Source of the DNA: Winogradskyella psychrotolerans RS-3
Lineage (GTDB): Bacteria; Bacteroidota; Bacteroidia; Flavobacteriales; Flavobacteriaceae
DNA: 64,000 nucleotides
NCBI RefSeq assembly: GCF_000427335.1
Contig: NZ_ATMR01000128.1
Span: forward strand, 1-64,000
Direction of reading: 5' to 3'
This document shows, one piece after another, positions 20,140 through 33,500 of this stretch; the stretch's first letter is position 1; each line of letters opens with the position of its first letter. A model generated the notes under the pieces. It was given only the letters and a program-made list of their open reading frames with translations. It ran no database searches and was not told the DNA's origin. The position numbers were made by a program, and so were the translations under genes.

Positions 20140-23100
20140 ATGGCAAGAAGACAAGATAAAAATACAGTGCAGAAATTTAACAAAATTTCTATTGGTTTAG
20201 CGTCACCTGAGTCTGTTTTAGGAGCGTCTCGTGGTGAGGTATTAAAGCCAGAAACTATTAATTATCGAACACACAAACCAGAAAGAGATGGTTTGTTCTG
20301 TGAGCGTATTTTTGGTCCTGTGAAGGATTTTGAATGTGCTTGTGGTAAATATAAAAGAATCCGTTACAAAGGTATTGTTTGTGACCGTTGTGGTGTAGAA
20401 GTAACAGAAAAGAAAGTACGTAGAGATAGAGTAGGGCACATTAATTTAGTGGTACCTGTTGCGCATATCTGGTACTTCCGTTCGTTACCAAATAAAATAG
20501 GTTACCTTCTTGGATTACCATCTAAGAAATTAGATATGATTATCTATTATGAGCGTTACGTGGTTATTCAACCAGGTATTGCCATGAACGCAGAAGGTGA
20601 GCCAGTTCAAAAAATGGATTTCTTAACTGAAGAAGAATATTTAACTATTTTAGAATCTCTTCAAAAAGAAAACCAATATTTAGACGATACAGACCCTAAC
20701 AAATTCATCGCTAAGATGGGTGCTGAGTGTCTTATCGATTTATTAGCGCGTATTGATTTAGATCAGTTATCTTACGATTTAAGACATAAAGCTAATAATG
20801 AAACATCTAAGCAACGTAAAACAGAAGCTTTAAAACGTTTACAAGTTGTTGAAGCGTTTAGAGATTCGAACTTAAACAGAGAAAACAGACCAGAATGGAT
20901 GATCATGAAGGCTGTTCCTGTAATTCCACCAGAATTAAGACCTTTAGTGCCTTTAGATGGTGGTCGTTTTGCGACTTCAGATTTAAATGATTTATACCGT
21001 CGTGTAATTATCCGTAACAATCGTCTTAAGAGATTAGTGGAGATAAAAGCACCAGAAGTTATTTTACGTAATGAAAAACGTATGTTACAAGAATCAGTAG
21101 ATTCATTGTTTGATAACACACGTAAATCATCTGCAGTAAAAACAGATTCTAACAGACCATTAAAATCATTATCAGATTCACTTAAAGGTAAGCAGGGACG
21201 TTTCCGTCAAAACTTACTTGGTAAGCGTGTGGATTATTCAGCACGTTCTGTAATTGTTGTTGGACCAGAATTGAGATTATTCGAATGTGGTTTACCAAAA
21301 GATATGGCTGCTGAGCTTTACAAGCCTTTTGTTATTAGAAAACTAATTGAAAGAGGAATTGTAAAAACTGTAAAATCTGCAAAGAAAATTATAGACAGAA
21401 AAGAACCTGTAGTTTGGGATATCTTAGAGAATGTTTTAAAAGGACATCCAGTGCTTTTAAACCGTGCTCCTACGTTACACAGACTTGGTATACAAGCATT
21501 CCAACCGAAACTTATCGAAGGTAAAGCAATTCAGTTGCACCCATTAGTGTGTACTGCATTTAATGCCGATTTCGATGGTGATCAGATGGCTGTGCATTTA
21601 CCATTAGGACCAGAAGCTATTTTAGAATGTCAACTTTTAATGTTGGCTTCACATAATATATTGAATCCTGCAAATGGTTCACCAGTAACTGTACCTTCTC
21701 AGGATATGGTACTTGGTCTATATTATATGACTAAGTTGCGTGTAACTGATGAAACTTATACTGTAAAAGGTGAAGGTTTAACATTCTATTCTCCAGAAGA
21801 AGTAAATATTGCTTACAACGAGAGAAAAGTTGATTTAAATGCCGGAATTAAAGTAAGAACAAAAGACTTTAATGAAGAAGGAGAGTTAACAAGTCAAATT
21901 ATAGAAACTACTGTAGGTCGTGTACTTTTTAACGAACATGTACCTGAAGCTGCTGGTTATATAAATGAGGTTTTAACAAAAAAATCATTAAGAGAAATTA
22001 TTCACGGTATTCTTAAAAAGACAAGTGTACCTGAAACGGCTGATTTCTTAGATGCAATTAAAACTCAAGGTTATAAGTTTGCATTCCAAGGTGGATTATC
22101 ATTTAGTTTAGGTGATATTATTATTCCAAAGGAGAAGCAAGGTATGATTGATGCTGCTAACAAGCAGGTTGATGGTATTATGGGTAACTATAACATGGGA
22201 CTTATTACCAACAACGAACGTTATAATCAGGTTATTGATATTTGGACATCTACAAATGCTGAATTGACTGAATTGTCAATGAAACGTATTAGAGAAGACC
22301 AACAAGGATTTAACTCGGTGTTTATGATGCTTGATTCTGGTGCAAGGGGTTCTAAAGAACAAATTCGTCAGTTAACAGGTATGCGTGGATTAATGGCTAA
22401 GCCTAAAAAATCTACAGCTGCAGGTGGAGAAATTATTGAAAATCCAATTCTTTCTAACTTTAAGGAAGGTCTTTCAATTTTAGAATACTTTATTTCTACT
22501 CACGGTGCGCGTAAAGGTCTTGCGGATACGGCTCTTAAAACTGCCGATGCAGGTTACTTAACACGTCGTTTGGTAGATGTTTCTCAAGATGTAATTGTAT
22601 ACGAAGAAGATTGTGGCACATTAAGAGGTATTGAAGTTTCAGCACTTAAGAAGAACGAAGAAATCGTTGAAAACTTAGAAGCTAGAATCGTTGGTAGAAC
22701 ATCATTAAATGATGTATATAATCCATTAACTGAAGAGTTATTAGTGGAAGCAGGTGGTCATATTAATGATGCTATTGCTAAGAAAATTGGAAATTCTCCA
22801 ATTGATGCTATAGAAGTGCGTTCTGCATTAACTTGTGAAGCTAAGAAAGGAATCTGTGTTAAATGTTACGGACGTAACCTTGCTACTGGTAAACTAGTAC
22901 AAAGAGGTGAAGCTGTTGGTGTTGTAGCTGCTCAATCTATTGGGGAACCAGGAACACAGTTAACATTACGTACATTCCACGTAGGTGGTATTGCAGGTAA
23001 CATTTCTGAAGAGAATAAATTAACTGTTAAGTTTGATGGTATTGCTGAGATTGAAGATTTAAAAACAGTTAAATCAAAAGATAAAGAAGGTAAAGAGGTT

Positions 23101-24441
23101 GATGTTGTTATCTCAAGAACTTCAGAATTGAAATTAGTAGATGCTAAGACGGGAATCGTCCTTAGTACAAATAATATCCCTTATGGTTCTTTCATCTATG
23201 TGAACAGTGGAAGCAAACTTAAGAGAGGTGATGTAATTTGTGAATGGGATCCATATAATGGTGTTATTATTTCAGAATTTGCTGGTAAAGTGAAGTATGA
23301 AAACATCGAACAAGGGGTAACATATCAAGTTGAAATTGATGAACAAACAGGTTTCCAAGAAAAAGTTATTTCAGAATCTAGAAACAAGAAGTTGATTCCA
23401 ACTTTATTAATTGAAGATTCTAAAGGAGAAACTATACGTTCATACAACTTACCAGTTGGTGCTCACATTATGATTAATGATGGAGACAAGATTGATATAG
23501 GTAAGATTTTAGTTAAGATTCCTCGTAAATCATCTAAAGCGGGTGATATTACAGGTGGTCTTCCTCGTGTAACAGAATTATTTGAAGCACGTAACCCTTC
23601 TAATCCTGCTGTAGTTAGTGCGATTGATGGTGTTGTTTCATTCGGTAAAATTAAGCGTGGTAACCGTGAAATCATAATCGAGTCTAAATTAGGTGAGGTT
23701 AAGAAATACTTAGTAAAATTATCTAGTCAAATTCTTGTACAAGAAAACGATTACGTAAAAGCAGGTATGCCTTTATCTGATGGATCTATTACACCAAATG
23801 ATATTCTTAACATTAAAGGCCCATCTGCGGTTCAACAATACTTAGTAAATGAAGTACAAGAAGTATATCGTTTACAAGGTGTGAAGATTAATGATAAGCA
23901 CTTTGAGGTGGTTGTAAGACAGATGATGCGTAAAGTTAGAATCATTGATTCTGGTGATACTATTTTCTTAGAGAACCAATTAGTTCATAAATCAGATTTC
24001 ATTGAAGAAAACGATAAGATTTTCGGAATGAAAGTGGTTGAGGATGCTGGTGATTCAGAAAACTTGAAATCAGGTCAAATTGTAAGTGTTAGAGATTTAA
24101 GAGATGAAAACTCAAGCTTACGTAGAGAAGATAAAAATCTTGTAACAGCGAGAGATGTTAGTCCTGCGACTGCAACTCCAATCTTACAAGGTATTACAAG
24201 AGCTTCACTACAAACTAAGTCGTTTATATCTGCAGCATCGTTCCAAGAAACTACTAAGGTTCTTAACGAAGCCGCTGTAAATGGTAAAGTTGATTCGCTT
24301 GAAGGACTTAAAGAAAATGTAATTGTTGGTCATAGAATTCCAGCAGGTACAGGTGTTAGAGATTACGAAAACATCATTGTAGGTTCTAGAGAAGAGTTTA
24401 ATGAAATGATGAAGGCTAAAGAAGAAATGAACTTCAATTAG
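20140..24441 (+). CDS. rpoC: RNA polymerase beta-prime subunit
   Basis: A 1433-residue RpoC. The N-terminal zinc ribbon has [20 protein letters not shown] (about 65-85). The Mg2+-binding [12 protein letters not shown] motif sits at about 475-486. A second zinc site (about 885-915: [14 protein letters not shown]) is followed by the trigger loop and bridge region with [13 protein letters not shown]. Intact. It starts 44 bp after the rpoB stop. Confidence 0.98.
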   Translation: MARRQDKNTVQKFNKISIGLASPESVLGASRGEVLKPETINYRTHKPERDGLFCERIFGPVKDFECACGKYKRIRYKGIVCDRCGVEVTEKKVRRDRVGHINLVVPVAHIWYFRSLPNKIGYLLGLPSKKLDMIIYYERYVVIQPGIAMNAEGEPVQKMDFLTEEEYLTILESLQKENQYLDDTDPNKFIAKMGAECLIDLLARIDLDQLSYDLRHKANNETSKQRKTEALKRLQVVEAFRDSNLNRENRPEWMIMKAVPVIPPELRPLVPLDGGRFATSDLNDLYRRVIIRNNRLKRLVEIKAPEVILRNEKRMLQESVDSLFDNTRKSSAVKTDSNRPLKSLSDSLKGKQGRFRQNLLGKRVDYSARSVIVVGPELRLFECGLPKDMAAELYKPFVIRKLIERGIVKTVKSAKKIIDRKEPVVWDILENVLKGHPVLLNRAPTLHRLGIQAFQPKLIEGKAIQLHPLVCTAFNADFDGDQMAVHLPLGPEAILECQLLMLASHNILNPANGSPVTVPSQDMVLGLYYMTKLRVTDETYTVKGEGLTFYSPEEVNIAYNERKVDLNAGIKVRTKDFNEEGELTSQIIETTVGRVLFNEHVPEAAGYINEVLTKKSLREIIHGILKKTSVPETADFLDAIKTQGYKFAFQGGLSFSLGDIIIPKEKQGMIDAANKQVDGIMGNYNMGLITNNERYNQVIDIWTSTNAELTELSMKRIREDQQGFNSVFMMLDSGARGSKEQIRQLTGMRGLMAKPKKSTAAGGEIIENPILSNFKEGLSILEYFISTHGARKGLADTALKTADAGYLTRRLVDVSQDVIVYEEDCGTLRGIEVSALKKNEEIVENLEARIVGRTSLNDVYNPLTEELLVEAGGHINDAIAKKIGNSPIDAIEVRSALTCEAKKGICVKCYGRNLATGKLVQRGEAVGVVAAQSIGEPGTQLTLRTFHVGGIAGNISEENKLTVKFDGIAEIEDLKTVKSKDKEGKEVDVVISRTSELKLVDAKTGIVLSTNNIPYGSFIYVNSGSKLKRGDVICEWDPYNGVIISEFAGKVKYENIEQGVTYQVEIDEQTGFQEKVISESRNKKLIPTLLIEDSKGETIRSYNLPVGAHIMINDGDKIDIGKILVKIPRKSSKAGDITGGLPRVTELFEARNPSNPAVVSAIDGVVSFGKIKRGNREIIIESKLGEVKKYLVKLSSQILVQENDYVKAGMPLSDGSITPNDILNIKGPSAVQQYLVNEVQEVYRLQGVKINDKHFEVVVRQMMRKVRIIDSGDTIFLENQLVHKSDFIEENDKIFGMKVVEDAGDSENLKSGQIVSVRDLRDENSSLRREDKNLVTARDVSPATATPILQGITRASLQTKSFISAASFQETTKVLNEAAVNGKVDSLEGLKENVIVGHRIPAGTGVRDYENIIVGSREEFNEMMKAKEEMNFN

Positions 24442-24527
24442 TAGTTGTCATTCCTACGAGATCTAAGATTAAAAAATTCATTAATATCGAATAACTAATT
24501 AATGATTAAAATAGGAATCTAAATAAC

Positions 24528-24565
24528 AAAAAGCCTTCAAGCATTTATTTGCATGAAGGCTTTTT
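24528..24565 (+). terminator. Terminator of the rpl-rpoBC operon
   Basis: AAAAAGCCTTCA / TGAAGGCTTTTT 12-bp stem with an inner GCA-TGC pairing. Confidence 0.88.
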
Positions 24566-24623
24566 AATTTAAATAAATATAAACAAGGTTTTCATTCAGT
24601 GAGAAACATAAAATAAATTTATA

Positions 24624-24947
24624 ATGGCAGACGAAAAGAATAATCCTAATAATAAAAAAGGTCAAATTAATATAGAGCTAGACGAGAAAATAGCAGAAGG
24701 TACATATTCTAACTTGGCAATAATTAACCATTCAGTATCAGAATTTGTGGTAGACTTTGTAAGCATTATGCCTGGTACTCCAAAAAGTAAAGTAAAGTCT
24801 CGGATTATCTTAACTCCACAGCACGCTAAACGTTTATTAAAAGCCTTAGGTGAAAATGTGACGCGTTTTGAAAAAGCACATGGTGAAATTAAGGATTATG
24901 AGCAACCACCAATTCCATTGAATTTTGGGCCAACTGGTCAAGCTTAA
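24624..24947 (+). CDS. DUF3467 family protein
   Basis: A 107-residue soluble protein of DUF3467, common in Bacteroidota and often found after rpoC. It has the motifs ADGTYSNLA-type EGTYSNLAIINHS, EFVVDFVSIMPG and RIILTPQHAKRLLKAL. Function unknown to me. It stands between two terminators, so it is probably its own transcription unit. Confidence 0.85.
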   Translation: MADEKNNPNNKKGQINIELDEKIAEGTYSNLAIINHSVSEFVVDFVSIMPGTPKSKVKSRIILTPQHAKRLLKALGENVTRFEKAHGEIKDYEQPPIPLNFGPTGQA

Positions 24948-24971
24948 AGTATTAACTAGTATATAGTCATA

Positions 24972-25006
24972 AAAAAACCTTGTAATTATACATTCAAAGG
25001 TTTTTT
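24972..25006. terminator. Bidirectional terminator
   Basis: AAAAAACCTT / AAGGTTTTTT 10-bp stem between convergent genes DUF3467 (+) and the Fe-S protein (-). Confidence 0.75.
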
Positions 25007-25029
25007 GTTATTTGATTAATTCTTAAAAT

Positions 25030-25260
25030 TTAAGCAACTTCCTTTTTATTTAAGTGATACTTTAAAGCACCAGAAGGACATTTGTTAATCTGATTAATAA
25101 TGACATCAGATTGAGCGCCTTCTAAATCAATCCAAGGAATCACAGAATTTCTAAATACATTTGATAATTCTTTTGCACAAAATTCTGCATTCGTACAACA
25201 GCGAGGCTCGTAGGTTACAGTAATCTCACTGTTACTGAAAACGTTTTCGTTATTATCCAT
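25030..25260 (-). CDS. Divergent 4Fe-4S mono-cluster protein (Fer4_19-type)
   Basis: A 76-residue protein with cysteines in YEPRCCTNAEFCAKEL and INKCPSGALKYHL, the pattern of the small (4Fe-4S) mono-cluster domain family. Probably an electron-transfer or sensor module; the partner is unknown. Convergent with DUF3467. Confidence 0.75.
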   Translation of the reverse strand: MDNNENVFSNSEITVTYEPRCCTNAEFCAKELSNVFRNSVIPWIDLEGAQSDVIINQINKCPSGALKYHLNKKEVA

Positions 25261-25400
25261 AATAAATAGATTAGTTTGGGGTTAATCTTAATTTTAAGCT
25301 AAAAATAGTTAGTAAACCTAATTTAAACAAAAGCTAAAAGCAAAAATCTTCGATAAAATGCGTGTTATTTTAACATTTTAAACTGACTTTAGCGTAGGTT

Positions 25401-26990
25401 TTATTCAAATTCAGAGGTCATGTGAAATGTTATATTTGGGTATTTTTGCTGTGTCATTTGTAAAGAAAACATAGAGTCAGCTAAAAACACCAACTGATTT
25501 TGTTTATCTTTAGCTAAGAAACGCTGTTTTACGCGCAAGAACTCTTTAAATTCAGTACTCTTTTTATCATTTGTTTCAACCCAACACGCTTTATGTACAT
25601 TCAAGTTCTCATAGGTACATTTTGCTCCGTATTCATGTTCTAGTCTGTACTGGATAACTTCATATTGTAACGCTCCAACAGTACCAATTACCTTTCTACC
25701 ATTTAAGTCTAAGGTAAATAATTGCGCAACTCCTTCATCCATCAACTGATCTATACCCTTATAGAGTTGTTTAGCTTTCATCGGATCTGCGTTGTTGATG
25801 TATCTAAAATGTTCTGGAGAGAAGCTTGGAACACCTTTATAGTTTAATATTTCTCCTTCAGTTAGTGTATCTCCAATTTTAAAACTTCCTGTATCTTGTA
25901 AACCAACAATGTCACCAGGATAAGAAATGTCAACAATCTCTTTCTTTTCAGCAAAAAAGGCATTCGGACTAGAAAACTTCATTTTCTTATTAAGTCTTAC
26001 ATGCAGATAAGGTGTATTACGTTTAAATTCCCCTGACACAATTTTAATAAACGCTAATCGGTTTCTGTGATTAGGATCCATGTTGGCATGAATCTTAAAA
26101 ACAAATCCACTAAACTGATCCTCTTCAGGTTTAACTAATCGTTCCTCACTATTTTTTGATCTAGGTTTAGGTGCAATATCAACAAAACAATCTAATAGTT
26201 CTCTGACTCCAAAATTGTTTAAAGCAGAACCAAAGAAAACAGGTTGTTGCTTACCATTTAAATAGTCTTCTTTATTAAAGTGAGGATAAATTCCGTCTAC
26301 TAATTCTATTTCCTCTCTTAAAGTATTGGCTGCCTTTTCACCTACAAGTTTATTCAATTCTGGTGAAGATAAATCTGAAATCTCAATAGTTTCTTCAATA
26401 TCTTTTCGATTATCGCCAGAAAAAAGATTGATGTTTTTTTCCCATATGTTGTAAATCCCTTTAAAATCGTAGCCCATTCCGATAGGAAAGCTTAAAGGCA
26501 CAACCTTTAAACCTAATTTTTGTTCAATTTCATCTAACAGATCAAAAGCATCTTTACCTTCTCTATCCATTTTATTAATAAAAACAATCATTGGGATGTT
26601 ACGCATTCTACAAACTTCAACCAATTTTTCAGTCTGCTCTTCAACACCTTTGGCGACATCAATTACAACAATAACACTATCTACAGCAGTTAAAGTTCTA
26701 AAGGTGTCTTCAGCAAAATCTTTGTGACCAGGCGTATCAAGAATATTAATTTTTATACCATTATATTCAAAGGCTAAAACAGAAGTTGCTACAGAAATTC
26801 CACGCTGACGTTCAATTTCCATAAAGTCACTTGTGGCTCCTTTCTTTATTTTATTGCTTTTTACGGCACCAGCTTCTTGTATGGCACCACCAAATAAAAG
26901 TAGTTTTTCAGTTAAGGTCGTTTTACCAGCATCTGGATGCGAAATGATTCCAAAGGTTCGTCGTCTGTTTATTTCTTTTAAAAAGCTCAT
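25401..26990 (-). CDS. prfC: Peptide chain release factor 3
   Basis: A 529-residue translational GTPase that removes RF1/RF2 from the ribosome after termination. G1 is SHPDAGKTT (about 17), switch I ERQRGISVATS, G3 DTPGHKDF, G4 NKMDREG. The C-terminal RF3 domain ends FHMTSEFE. The promoter lies just upstream. Confidence 0.95.
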   Translation of the reverse strand: MSFLKEINRRRTFGIISHPDAGKTTLTEKLLLFGGAIQEAGAVKSNKIKKGATSDFMEIERQRGISVATSVLAFEYNGIKINILDTPGHKDFAEDTFRTLTAVDSVIVVIDVAKGVEEQTEKLVEVCRMRNIPMIVFINKMDREGKDAFDLLDEIEQKLGLKVVPLSFPIGMGYDFKGIYNIWEKNINLFSGDNRKDIEETIEISDLSSPELNKLVGEKAANTLREEIELVDGIYPHFNKEDYLNGKQQPVFFGSALNNFGVRELLDCFVDIAPKPRSKNSEERLVKPEEDQFSGFVFKIHANMDPNHRNRLAFIKIVSGEFKRNTPYLHVRLNKKMKFSSPNAFFAEKKEIVDISYPGDIVGLQDTGSFKIGDTLTEGEILNYKGVPSFSPEHFRYINNADPMKAKQLYKGIDQLMDEGVAQLFTLDLNGRKVIGTVGALQYEVIQYRLEHEYGAKCTYENLNVHKACWVETNDKKSTEFKEFLRVKQRFLAKDKQNQLVFLADSMFSLQMTQQKYPNITFHMTSEFE

Positions 26991-27012
26991 AGGTATTATT
27001 AAAAATCGAGTG

Positions 27013-27020
27013 CAAATATA
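27013..27020 (-). promoter_or_regulatory. -7 element of prfC
   Basis: On the minus strand TATATTTG matches TAnnTTTG, 23 bp before the prfC start. No exact TTG element was found upstream. Confidence 0.5.
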
Positions 27021-27579
27021 GGAGTATAAAAAGATAAATTATAGAACCATAATAATTATAAGTTATTAAAAATAAATATTAATCTTTTAAAGACGTATGA
27101 AGAATATTTATTCTAGCTCTAAGAATATCTAATTGCTTTAGATAATATGTTCTTTTTTGTAAGAATTAAGTGTCAGAGATTCATTGTTTTAGATTATTGA
27201 GAGCGCTAAATGTTAAAAAAACGTGTATTTCGTCGAATAAAAATGCATATAATTTAATTTTAGTTAAATAATGTTAATTTCATAATATATTGTTATTTAA
27301 AGCTGTTATGGTTAGTTTTAATTTATGATTTTAAGTTAATTACTGAGTTTTTGCTATCTTGTTAACGATTTCTTAACACTTTTATTTTTTTATCCCTATT
27401 TAATAATTTTTCCCCTACGAAACATTGTTAACAAAACATAATTGATTTTTCTCAGCAGTTAAATGCTCATGCTTAATGTAAGAGTAATTATGTTTCGTTT
27501 TTGTTTAACAAGTCTGCCCATAGCTATTAATTTGCTAATGGTTAATGGATTATATATACTAACCTAACTATCATAAATT
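27021..27579. other. Long AT-rich intergenic region before the giant adhesin
   Basis: No gene is supported. It holds a GTATTTCGTCG motif (27221-27245), runs of TTAAC and poly-T, and a CTAACCTAACT leader element (27559-27569) just before the adhesin start. The region probably contains the adhesin promoter and a long 5' UTR. Confidence 0.6.
27221..27245 (+). promoter_or_regulatory. GTATTTC-type motif upstream of the adhesin
   Basis: ACGTGTATTTCGTCG plus an A/T-rich half site, related to copies at 296, 46419 and 46470. It lies about 335 bp upstream of the adhesin start. Function inferred from recurrence only. Confidence 0.35.
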
Positions 27580-30500
27580 ATGAGAGTACCTACTACCTTC
27601 TCTGCTTACGCGGCTATTAAAAGTTTTTTTTACATACCAAATCAGTATTATTCTTAATGGGTTTGGCGTTAACGCTATTTTCTTTTGTTAATTCAGCAGA
27701 TTTAGGCGCAGATGAAAACATTAGTGAGGTTGATGTTCCAATCACCAATCCATGTAATACAGATTTCCCTACATCTATTACAGCATTAAATTATGATGAT
27801 TTATCCGTTACATCTGATACTGACGGTATCTGTATTTTAGGTTGTGGTATAGATGATGAAGATTATTTAATTGATTCAAATGACAGTAATTATACCACTT
27901 TAACTACACTCGTTGGCTTAGGTGTCACTCATACGCTAAGGGTGACTGATAATACTACGGATGAATTTTATACTGCAGGTGGTTTTGCAGGTTTTTTAAT
28001 TGAAAACACCTCTGTGGTACAAGTTGATCTACTCAATAAAATGGTGATTACAACATATTTAGATGGAGTAGTGCAAGAGTTAAAGGAAAGTAGTTCGTTA
28101 GCTGTTGTAAATAGTGACTTATTATCGAGTAACCAATTTTATGTCGGATTTGAAACAACGCTAGATTTTGATGCTATTGAAATTTCGATATCAAGTATTG
28201 CGGGTGTTTTTTCTAGAACAAAAGTATATGCTGCTGTCACTGAAAATTTTTGTGCAGGACCAGAATTAGTATGTAATACTCCAACCATGTTTGCCAAACC
28301 AGAATTTCCTGCTAGAATAGTGGAGGAACACACTGGGATGGGCGGATTTTTAAGTGTTGGAAATGTTATTGATGCTGAAGCAGCTGTAGATTCTAATACA
28401 AATAACTATGCGAGTATCAATATTATTTTAGGAGCCTTAGCATCAGGGAGTTTAGCTATAAAAGATGAGTTTACAGACTATCCAGCAAATACATATGCTG
28501 GATTTGATATTGAAAATTCATCCGTACTAAATTTAGATTTATTTGATAGGGTTACTATTACAACCTATTTGGATGGTTTACTTCAAGAAAGTCAAACAGG
28601 AAGCTCAGAACTCATAGCTTTAGATAGTGCTTTACTATTAACAGGAACTGAACGCTCGCGTGTTGGTTTCGTATCAACGTTACCTTTTAATGAGGTTCAA
28701 ATCAGTATTAATCAAACTGTTTCAGTAGACTTAGGAAGTACGAGAGTTTACGGATTAGTTTTAGAATCATTTTGTGAAGGAGAATTAGACTGTAATACAG
28801 CAACAGTATTAAGCAATCCATCGCAGCCGGTAATTATTAATACTTCGAATACAGGAGTAGACGGTTTAGCTTGTGTGGGTTGTGAAGTTGATAATGCTAT
28901 AAATGTAATCAGTGAAAGCAATTCAGATTTTGCAATGATAAATGTTGTTGCAGGTGTGGCTAATTCAGCTTCTATTTCAGTAGAAAATGTATTAACTACG
29001 TTTCCATCAGGAAGTACAGCAGGATTTATAATTAGAGATACCAATGATTTATTAGAAGTCGATTTATTAAACTCGCTAACATTAACCACCTATTTAGATG
29101 GTATAGTGCAAGAGTCTGAAACATCGAGTAGTTTACTAGCACTCGAGGCTTTAGGATTAATAAATATTACACCTTCATATACTGATGGATTTTATTTAGT
29201 AGGTTTTGAAACGAGTCTTCCCTATGATGAAGTCAGAATAACAGTTGGTGCGTTGGTAGCTGTTATAAACAGTATAGAGGTTTATGGAAGTTATGTAGAC
29301 ACCTCAATTAAAATTGAGGGAACGATTGTCAATGAGACTGTTCTTGGTGTTTCAGATGGGAGTATTTCCGTATCTGTATCAGGTGGTACGCCTCCGTATT
29401 CATATTTATGGAGTCCAAACGGCGAAACTTCAAATTCAATTAGCGGTTTATCTCCAGGAACTTATACGGTAACGGTTACGGATGCTTTAGACTGTGTAGA
29501 TACGGTTGAATTTATTGTTTATACAGATGGTGTTCAATATCCTGTACCTTGTAATACTCTCGATCCCGTAGAAATTACATCAATGGGTTTTACGGATTTA
29601 TCAGTGTTTAAAAATACGACAGGGATCTGTGCTATAGGATGTGGTGTTGATAATGAAGGGAATCTATTAGATGAAGATAATAACAACTACGCAACCCTAG
29701 CAACGGTCGTTGGTTTAGGTGTAACGCATTCGTTAACAGTAACAGACGAAACGGTTGATGAATTTTTTACAGGAGGTGGTTATGCTGGTATGTTAATAGA
29801 GAACAATTCTATTCTTCAAGCAGATTTATTGGAAGCTATTGTAATCACAACCTATTTAGATGGTGTAGAACAAGAATCAGAAACAAATACAGCTTTAGCT
29901 GTAGTGAATAGTACATTATTAGGAACTGATAAATATTATGTAGGGTTTTATACAACCATGGATTATGATGCCGTTGAAATTTCAATATCAAGTTTATTGA
30001 ATGTGCTTTCTACTACTAATGTCTATCATGCTGTGACCAACAGTTTTTGTGAAGGTCCAGATTTAATATGTAATACGCCAACAGCATTGACAAAACCAAG
30101 TTTTCCGGTAAGAATTGTGGACGAACGCACAGGTACCGGTGGGATATTAAGTGTTGGAAGTATTAATAATACAAATCGTCTTTTTGATTCAAATACGGGG
30201 AATTATGCTACAATCGATTTGTTAGCAAGTGTTGCGGGTACTGTTTCATTAGCGGTTAAAGATGAAATAACGGATTATCCGGCGATGACTTATGCAGGAT
30301 TTGATATTGAAAATGCAACGCTTTTAAATACACAATTGTTTGATGCTATAACGGTTTCGACCTATCTAGACGGCACATTTGTTGAGTCGCGCACAGGGTC
30401 AACTGAGCTTGTTCCTGTAAATTCAGGTTTATTACTAACTAGTAACGAAGCTTTAAGAGTGGGATTTGTTTCAACAGCTCCTTTTGATGAAGTGCAAATC

Positions 30501-33500
30501 ACCCTTTCTCAACTTGTATCCTTAAATTTAGGAAGTACACGCGTCTATAGTGTGGTGTTAGAATCCTTTTGTCCTGGAACGATAAATTGTGATGAGCCTT
30601 ATGTATTATCTAATCCAAACGATTCTGTAATTATCAATTCATACAGAACAGGAACAGAAGGCATAGCTTGTGTGGCATGTGAAGTTGATAATTCTCAACA
30701 TGTAATTTCTCAAGATGGAAGTGATTTTGCCCTAATTAATGTTGTAGCAGGAGTTGCAAGTACAGCTTCAATTTCTGTACAAGATGTACTTTTAGATTAT
30801 CCGATTGGTACAAGAGCAGGTTTTATTATAAGAGATACAAATGATTTATTAGAAGTTGATTTATTAAACTCAATAACACTGACAACTTATCTTGATGGTC
30901 TTCAACAAGAACAAAAAACAGCAGGTAATCTATTAGCTTTAGAAGCATTGGGTTTAATTAATATTACTCCATTAACTACTGATGGTTTATACATTGTTGC
31001 TTTTAATGCTGCTTTAAGCTTTGATGAAATACAAATTACCATCGCATCACTCGTAGGTGTTATTAATTCAATTGAAGTGTATGGTGGTTATATTGACGCC
31101 ACAAATTCAATATTATGTGATACAGCAAAAATTGCGATTGTAAAAACAGGAGTCTTTAATGATGAGAATAGTGATAACTGTAGCGATTCTGGTGAAACCA
31201 TAACTTATAATTTTAGTGTAACTAATGAAGGAGTTGTCGATTTAGCTTCAGTAGAATTAACGGACTTAATGTTAGGTGGAGTACTTACTTTGGTTTCTGG
31301 AGATGATGATGCCGATAATGAATTAGACGTTGATGAAACTTGGCTATATGCAGCTAATTATACATTAACGCCACCTGATATAGATGCGGGTGTCGTGAGT
31401 AACCAAGCTACGGTTGAAGCTGTAAATGTTATCGATGGTACAACGGAAACAGACCTTTCAGATAATGACAGTGTTTTTGAAGATAACCCAACTGAAACAA
31501 TTCTATGTCAATCTGCAGATATCGCAGTAATTAAAACAGCTGTCTTTAATGATGAGAATAATGATAGTTGTAGTGATTCTGGCGAAACTATAACGTATAC
31601 ATTTAATGTTACTAACGAAGGAAATACAAGTATTACTTCAGTAGTGTTAACGGATGCCATGTTAGGTGGAATTATCGCTTTAGCATCTGGAGATGATGAT
31701 GCAGATAACGAATTAGATAGTGATGAAACTTGGATCTATACAGCGAATTATACAGTAGTACAATCTGATATTGATTCGGGTATTTTAAATAATCAAGCGA
31801 CGGTTACAGGAATAGATAGTATCGATGGTTCAGAGGTAACAGATCTTTCTGATGATAATAGTGTTCTAGAAGATCATCCAACCGAAACAATTTTATGCCA
31901 ATCAGCAGATATCGCAATAATTAAAACAGCTGTTTTTAATGACGAGAATAATGATAATTGTACGGATTCTGGAGAAACTATAACGTATACATTTAATGTT
32001 ACTAACGAAGGAAATACAAGTATTACTGCGGTAGAATTAACTGATACTATGTTAGGTGGAATTATCACTTTGGCATCTGGAGATGATGATGCTGATGATG
32101 TATTAGATGTAGATGAAACTTGGATCTATACGACGAATTATACAGTAGTGCAATCTGATATTGATGCTGGTATTGTCAGTAATCAAGCGACTGTTACAGG
32201 AATAGATAGTATTGATGGTTCAATAGTAACAGATCTGTCTGATGACAATAGTGTTTTAGAAGATGAAGCAACTGAAACAGATTTATGTCAAACAGCAGAA
32301 ATTGCTGTAATCAAAACAGGCATTTATAACGATGATAATACAGACGGTTGCGGGAATGAAGGTGAAACTATTACGTATACATTTTCAGTTACTAACGAAG
32401 GAAATACGGCCATTACTACAGTAGAGTTAACAGATACTATGCTAGGAGGAATAATCGCTTTAGCATCAGGAGATGATGATACAAATAATGAATTAGATGT
32501 TGATGAAACTTGGATCTATACAGCAGATTATACGCTATTGCAAACAGATATCGATGCTGGTGTTGTCAATAATCAAGCGACCGTAACAGGAGTAGATAGT
32601 ATTGATGGTTCAACGGTAACAGATCTTTCAGATGATAATAGTGTTTTAGAAGACGATGCCACTGAAACTGACTTATGTCAATCTGCAGAAATTGCAGTCA
32701 TTAAAACGGGTGTATTCAATGATGAGAACAATGATAGTTGTAGCGATGCAGGTGAAACGATTACGTATACGTTTAACGTAACCAACGAAGGGAATTCAAG
32801 TATTATTTCTGTAGAATTAACAGACACAATGTTAGGAGGAATAATCGGTTTAGAGTCTGGCGATACAGATGCGGATAATGAATTAGATGCTAATGAAACT
32901 TGGATTTATACAGCAACGTACACACTAACACAATCTGATATTGATGCAGGTGCTGTAAACAACCAAGCGACCGTAACAGGAATCAATATTATAGATAGTT
33001 CAGTATTAACGGATTTATCAGATGATAATAGCGTTTTGGAAGATGAAGTTACTGAAACCATTTTATGTCAAACAACTGAAATTGCCTTAATAAAAACGGG
33101 AGACGTTAACGACGCTAATAACGATGGGTGTGGTAACGTAGATGAAACAATTACTTACACATTTACGGTAACTAATAAAGGAAATACGACTATCACTTCA
33201 GTCGAGCTTTCCGATACGATGTTAGGAGGAATAATCGCTTTAGAGTCTGGGGATGATGATTCTGATAATGAATTAGATGTTGATGAAACCTGGATTTATA
33301 CAGCAAATTATATACTAACCCAATCTGATATTGATGCAGGTGTTGTAACTAACCAAGCTACGGTTACAGGTTTAGATAATATAGACGGTTCTATCGTAAC
33401 AGATCTTTCAGATGATGATAGTGTTTCTGAAGATGATGTCACTGAAACATCAGTATGTCAATCAGCTGTAATAGCATTAATAAAAACAGCAGAAATTAAT